From the NCBI RefSeq assembly GCF_002814095.1, contig NZ_CP021913.1:3506001-3570000 (forward strand): a DNA stretch of 64,000 nucleotides, given 5' to 3'. Source of the DNA: Sagittula sp. P11. GTDB lineage: Bacteria > Pseudomonadota > Alphaproteobacteria > Rhodobacterales > Rhodobacteraceae. A program made the translations under genes and the position numbers. Shown here piece by piece: positions 62,698-64,000 of the stretch. How positions within the stretch are numbered: position 1 is the stretch's first letter; every line of letters starts with the position of its first letter. The notes beneath the pieces were generated by a model. That model was not told where the DNA came from and did not search any database. It worked only from the letters and a program-made list of their open reading frames with translations.

Positions 62698-63549
62698 TCA
62701 GGGGCGGCGCTGGAAGAGGATGACCACCAGAGCCAAAAGCGACGACCCCAGCATCAGCAGCAGGGAGACCGCGTTCAGGAGCGGGGTCGAGCCTTCCTTC
62801 AGGCGGTCGAACATGGCGATGGTTAGCGGTGCGTCGGAGCCCACCAGCATCAGCGTGGTGTTGAAGTTCTCGAAGCTCATCAGGAAGGCGACGACCACCG
62901 CGCCGATCATCGCGGGCGCGAGGAAGGGCAGCGTGATCGTGCGCACCGCCGTCAGCCGGTCGGCGCCGAGGTTCAAGGCGGCCTCTTCCAGCGTGCGGTC
63001 GAACTTCTGCAGGCGGGCGGAGATCACCAGCGTCGCGATTGTTGTGATGAAGCTGAACTGCCCGAGGATCACCAGCAGCAGCCCGGGCCGCAGCGCCTGG
63101 ATGTCGATCTGCGCGAGGTCCCAGATGCCGTTCGCCAGAGTGGACGAGAACACCAGGATCGAGATGCCCAGCACGATGCCGGGGATCACCAGCGGCAGCA
63201 GCATCAGCACGTAGAGCAGCCCCTTGCCGCGGAAGGTGTAGCGGTTGAAGAGGAAGGCGTTCGTGGTGCCGACGCAGACCGACAGCACCGCCACACAGAG
63301 GGCGACGAAGGCCGAAGTGCCGACCGCGCGCAGGATGCCGCGTTCGTGGAAGACGCCGATCTGCGGGCGCTCGTCCCCGAAAAACCAGTTCCAGGTGAAG
63401 CCTTCCCACGGCAGGGAGGGGAATTGGCTGTCGTTGAAGGCGAAGACCGCGACCACCGTCAGCGGTAGCGCGAGGTAGACGAAGAATAGCGCCACGTAGC
63501 TGCCGTAGAGCACGCGGAAGGCGCGGGAAGAGGGAATGGTCGGGATCAT
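62698..63549 (-). CDS. potC: ABC transporter permease, spermidine/putrescine type PotC
   Basis: 283 residues with six membrane helices and the EAA loop EEAALNLGADRLTAVRTITLPFLAPA. Wording AFNDSQFPSLPWEGFTWNWFFGDE and SFENFNTTLMLVG match PotC/PotI permeases. Works with PotB upstream; ligand (polyamine or opine-like) unspecified. The start overlaps the potB stop (ATGA). Confidence 0.9.
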   Translation of the reverse strand: MIPTIPSSRAFRVLYGSYVALFFVYLALPLTVVAVFAFNDSQFPSLPWEGFTWNWFFGDERPQIGVFHERGILRAVGTSAFVALCVAVLSVCVGTTNAFLFNRYTFRGKGLLYVLMLLPLVIPGIVLGISILVFSSTLANGIWDLAQIDIQALRPGLLLVILGQFSFITTIATLVISARLQKFDRTLEEAALNLGADRLTAVRTITLPFLAPAMIGAVVVAFLMSFENFNTTLMLVGSDAPLTIAMFDRLKEGSTPLLNAVSLLLMLGSSLLALVVILFQRRP

Positions 63550-64000
63550 CCCATCGTCTCCTTCAGCGTGCGGCCCGTCAGCCGCAGCATCCCCCAGACG
63601 ATCACGGAGCTGAGCACCAGCAGCATGAAGCCGAAGGCGGCCCCAAGCTCCCAGTTCGAGCGGACGATGAACTGGTTGTAGATCATCTCGGTGAACCACA
63701 GGCTGTCCTTGCCGCCCAGCATCGTGGGCGTCAGGTAGTTGCCGAGCGAGAGCATGAAGACCACGATGCAGCCCGACACGATGCCGGGCATGGCGTGGGG
63801 GATGATGATCTCGCGCAGCACCGACAGGCCGCTGCCGCCAAGGTCGTAGCCCGCCTCAATCACGCTGTCGTCGAGGCTTTCCAGTGTCGTGACCAGCGGC
63901 ACCACCATGAAGAGCATCGAGGTATAGACCAGCCCGACCATCATTGTGGCGTCCGTATACAGCAGCTCCACCGGCTGATCGGCGAGGCCGGTCCATTGCA
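63546..64000 (-). CDS. potB: ABC transporter permease, PotB type (5' end outside window)
   Basis: The last ~151 codons. Reading enters from the right edge as QWTGLADQPVELLYTDATMMVGLVYTSMLFMVVPLVTTLESLDD, followed by the EAA loop EAGYDLGGSGLSVLREIIIPHAMPGIVSG, which is the PotB/PotH permease pattern. It is coupled to potC by an ATGA overlap. ATPase and binding-protein genes should be outside to the right. Confidence 0.9.
   Translation of the reverse strand, partial: QWTGLADQPVELLYTDATMMVGLVYTSMLFMVVPLVTTLESLDDSVIEAGYDLGGSGLSVLREIIIPHAMPGIVSGCIVVFMLSLGNYLTPTMLGGKDSLWFTEMIYNQFIVRSNWELGAAFGFMLLVLSSVIVWGMLRLTGRTLKETMG

Overview
The window is high-GC chromosomal DNA of an alphaproteobacterium, most likely a Rhodobacteraceae (roseobacter-group) species. 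The evidence is the set of alphaproteobacterial and roseobacter-type genes: a SUV3-like helicase followed by an S4 protein, FdxA and CarD; hflK-hflC-DUF2065-degP; a LexA box of the GTTC-N7-GTTC type; a SAM-II riboswitch before metZ; and a DUF1127 gene followed by hairpins with CCUCCUCCC loops. Genes are dense and mostly housekeeping. The only clearly accessory segment is about 2.4 kb after a tRNA-Ser gene near the right end. Layout, left half: 1-3.0 kb carries the end of an RskA-type anti-sigma factor, a membrane spermidine-synthase-like protein and rpiA. 3.2-9.4 kb carries glutathione reductase and the envelope quality-control block hflK-hflC-DUF2065-degP. 9.4-18.2 kb has a ProC-like reductase, a peptidoglycan-binding lipoprotein, an orphan DnaE2 OB-fold behind a LexA box, a 2Fe-2S ferredoxin with a VCBS-like protein, a YmdB-type phosphoesterase, transporters, a glutamine amidotransferase and yebC. 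18.2-25.5 kb has the divergent pair lysG/lysE, a DMT exporter, betI-betA without betB, two thermonuclease-like proteins, and a DUF465 gene behind an FNR-type promoter. 25.5-35.7 kb has a glutathione peroxidase, a DksA-like zinc finger, PepF, a coiled-coil protein with a duplicated domain, an outer-membrane barrel protein, the ligase/exonuclease repair pair, a lipase-like hydrolase with an SCP2 protein, and a TPR protein. Layout, right half: 35.7-40.4 kb is suv3, an S4 protein, fdxA and carD. 40.4-50.0 kb has a CPA2 antiporter, a hydrolase, the SAM-II riboswitch with metZ, folE2, a DUF1127-like protein, a GFA protein, TrkH and a ThDP enzyme. 50.1-54.1 kb (minus strand) runs from a DUF1127 gene through a tandem array of nine hairpins and a terminator into valS. 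54.3-59.9 kb is mrp, holB, tmk, a D-Ala-D-Ala carboxypeptidase and a SPOR lipoprotein. 60.1-62.7 kb is tRNA-Ser plus a decayed integrated element (IS3-family insertion, excisionase-like gene, degenerate repeat of the tRNA 3' end). 62.7-64 kb is a spermidine/putrescine-type permease pair that runs off the window. Most interesting points: (1) the hairpin array at 53446-53868 on the minus strand matches the CcsR/cuckoo small-RNA locus known from Rhodobacter, here with nine anti-SD-like CCUCCUCCC loops behind a ccaF1-like gene; (2) the SAM-II riboswitch has an unusually long insertion (about 78 nt) in the loop before the second pseudoknot strand; (3) a LexA-controlled, apparently leaderless gene encodes only the C-terminal OB-fold of DnaE2; (4) the tRNA-Ser site carries the remains of an integrated element. 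Start codons were chosen from Shine-Dalgarno position, signal-peptide shape and family length. Names rest on motif and family recognition by eye, without database searches.
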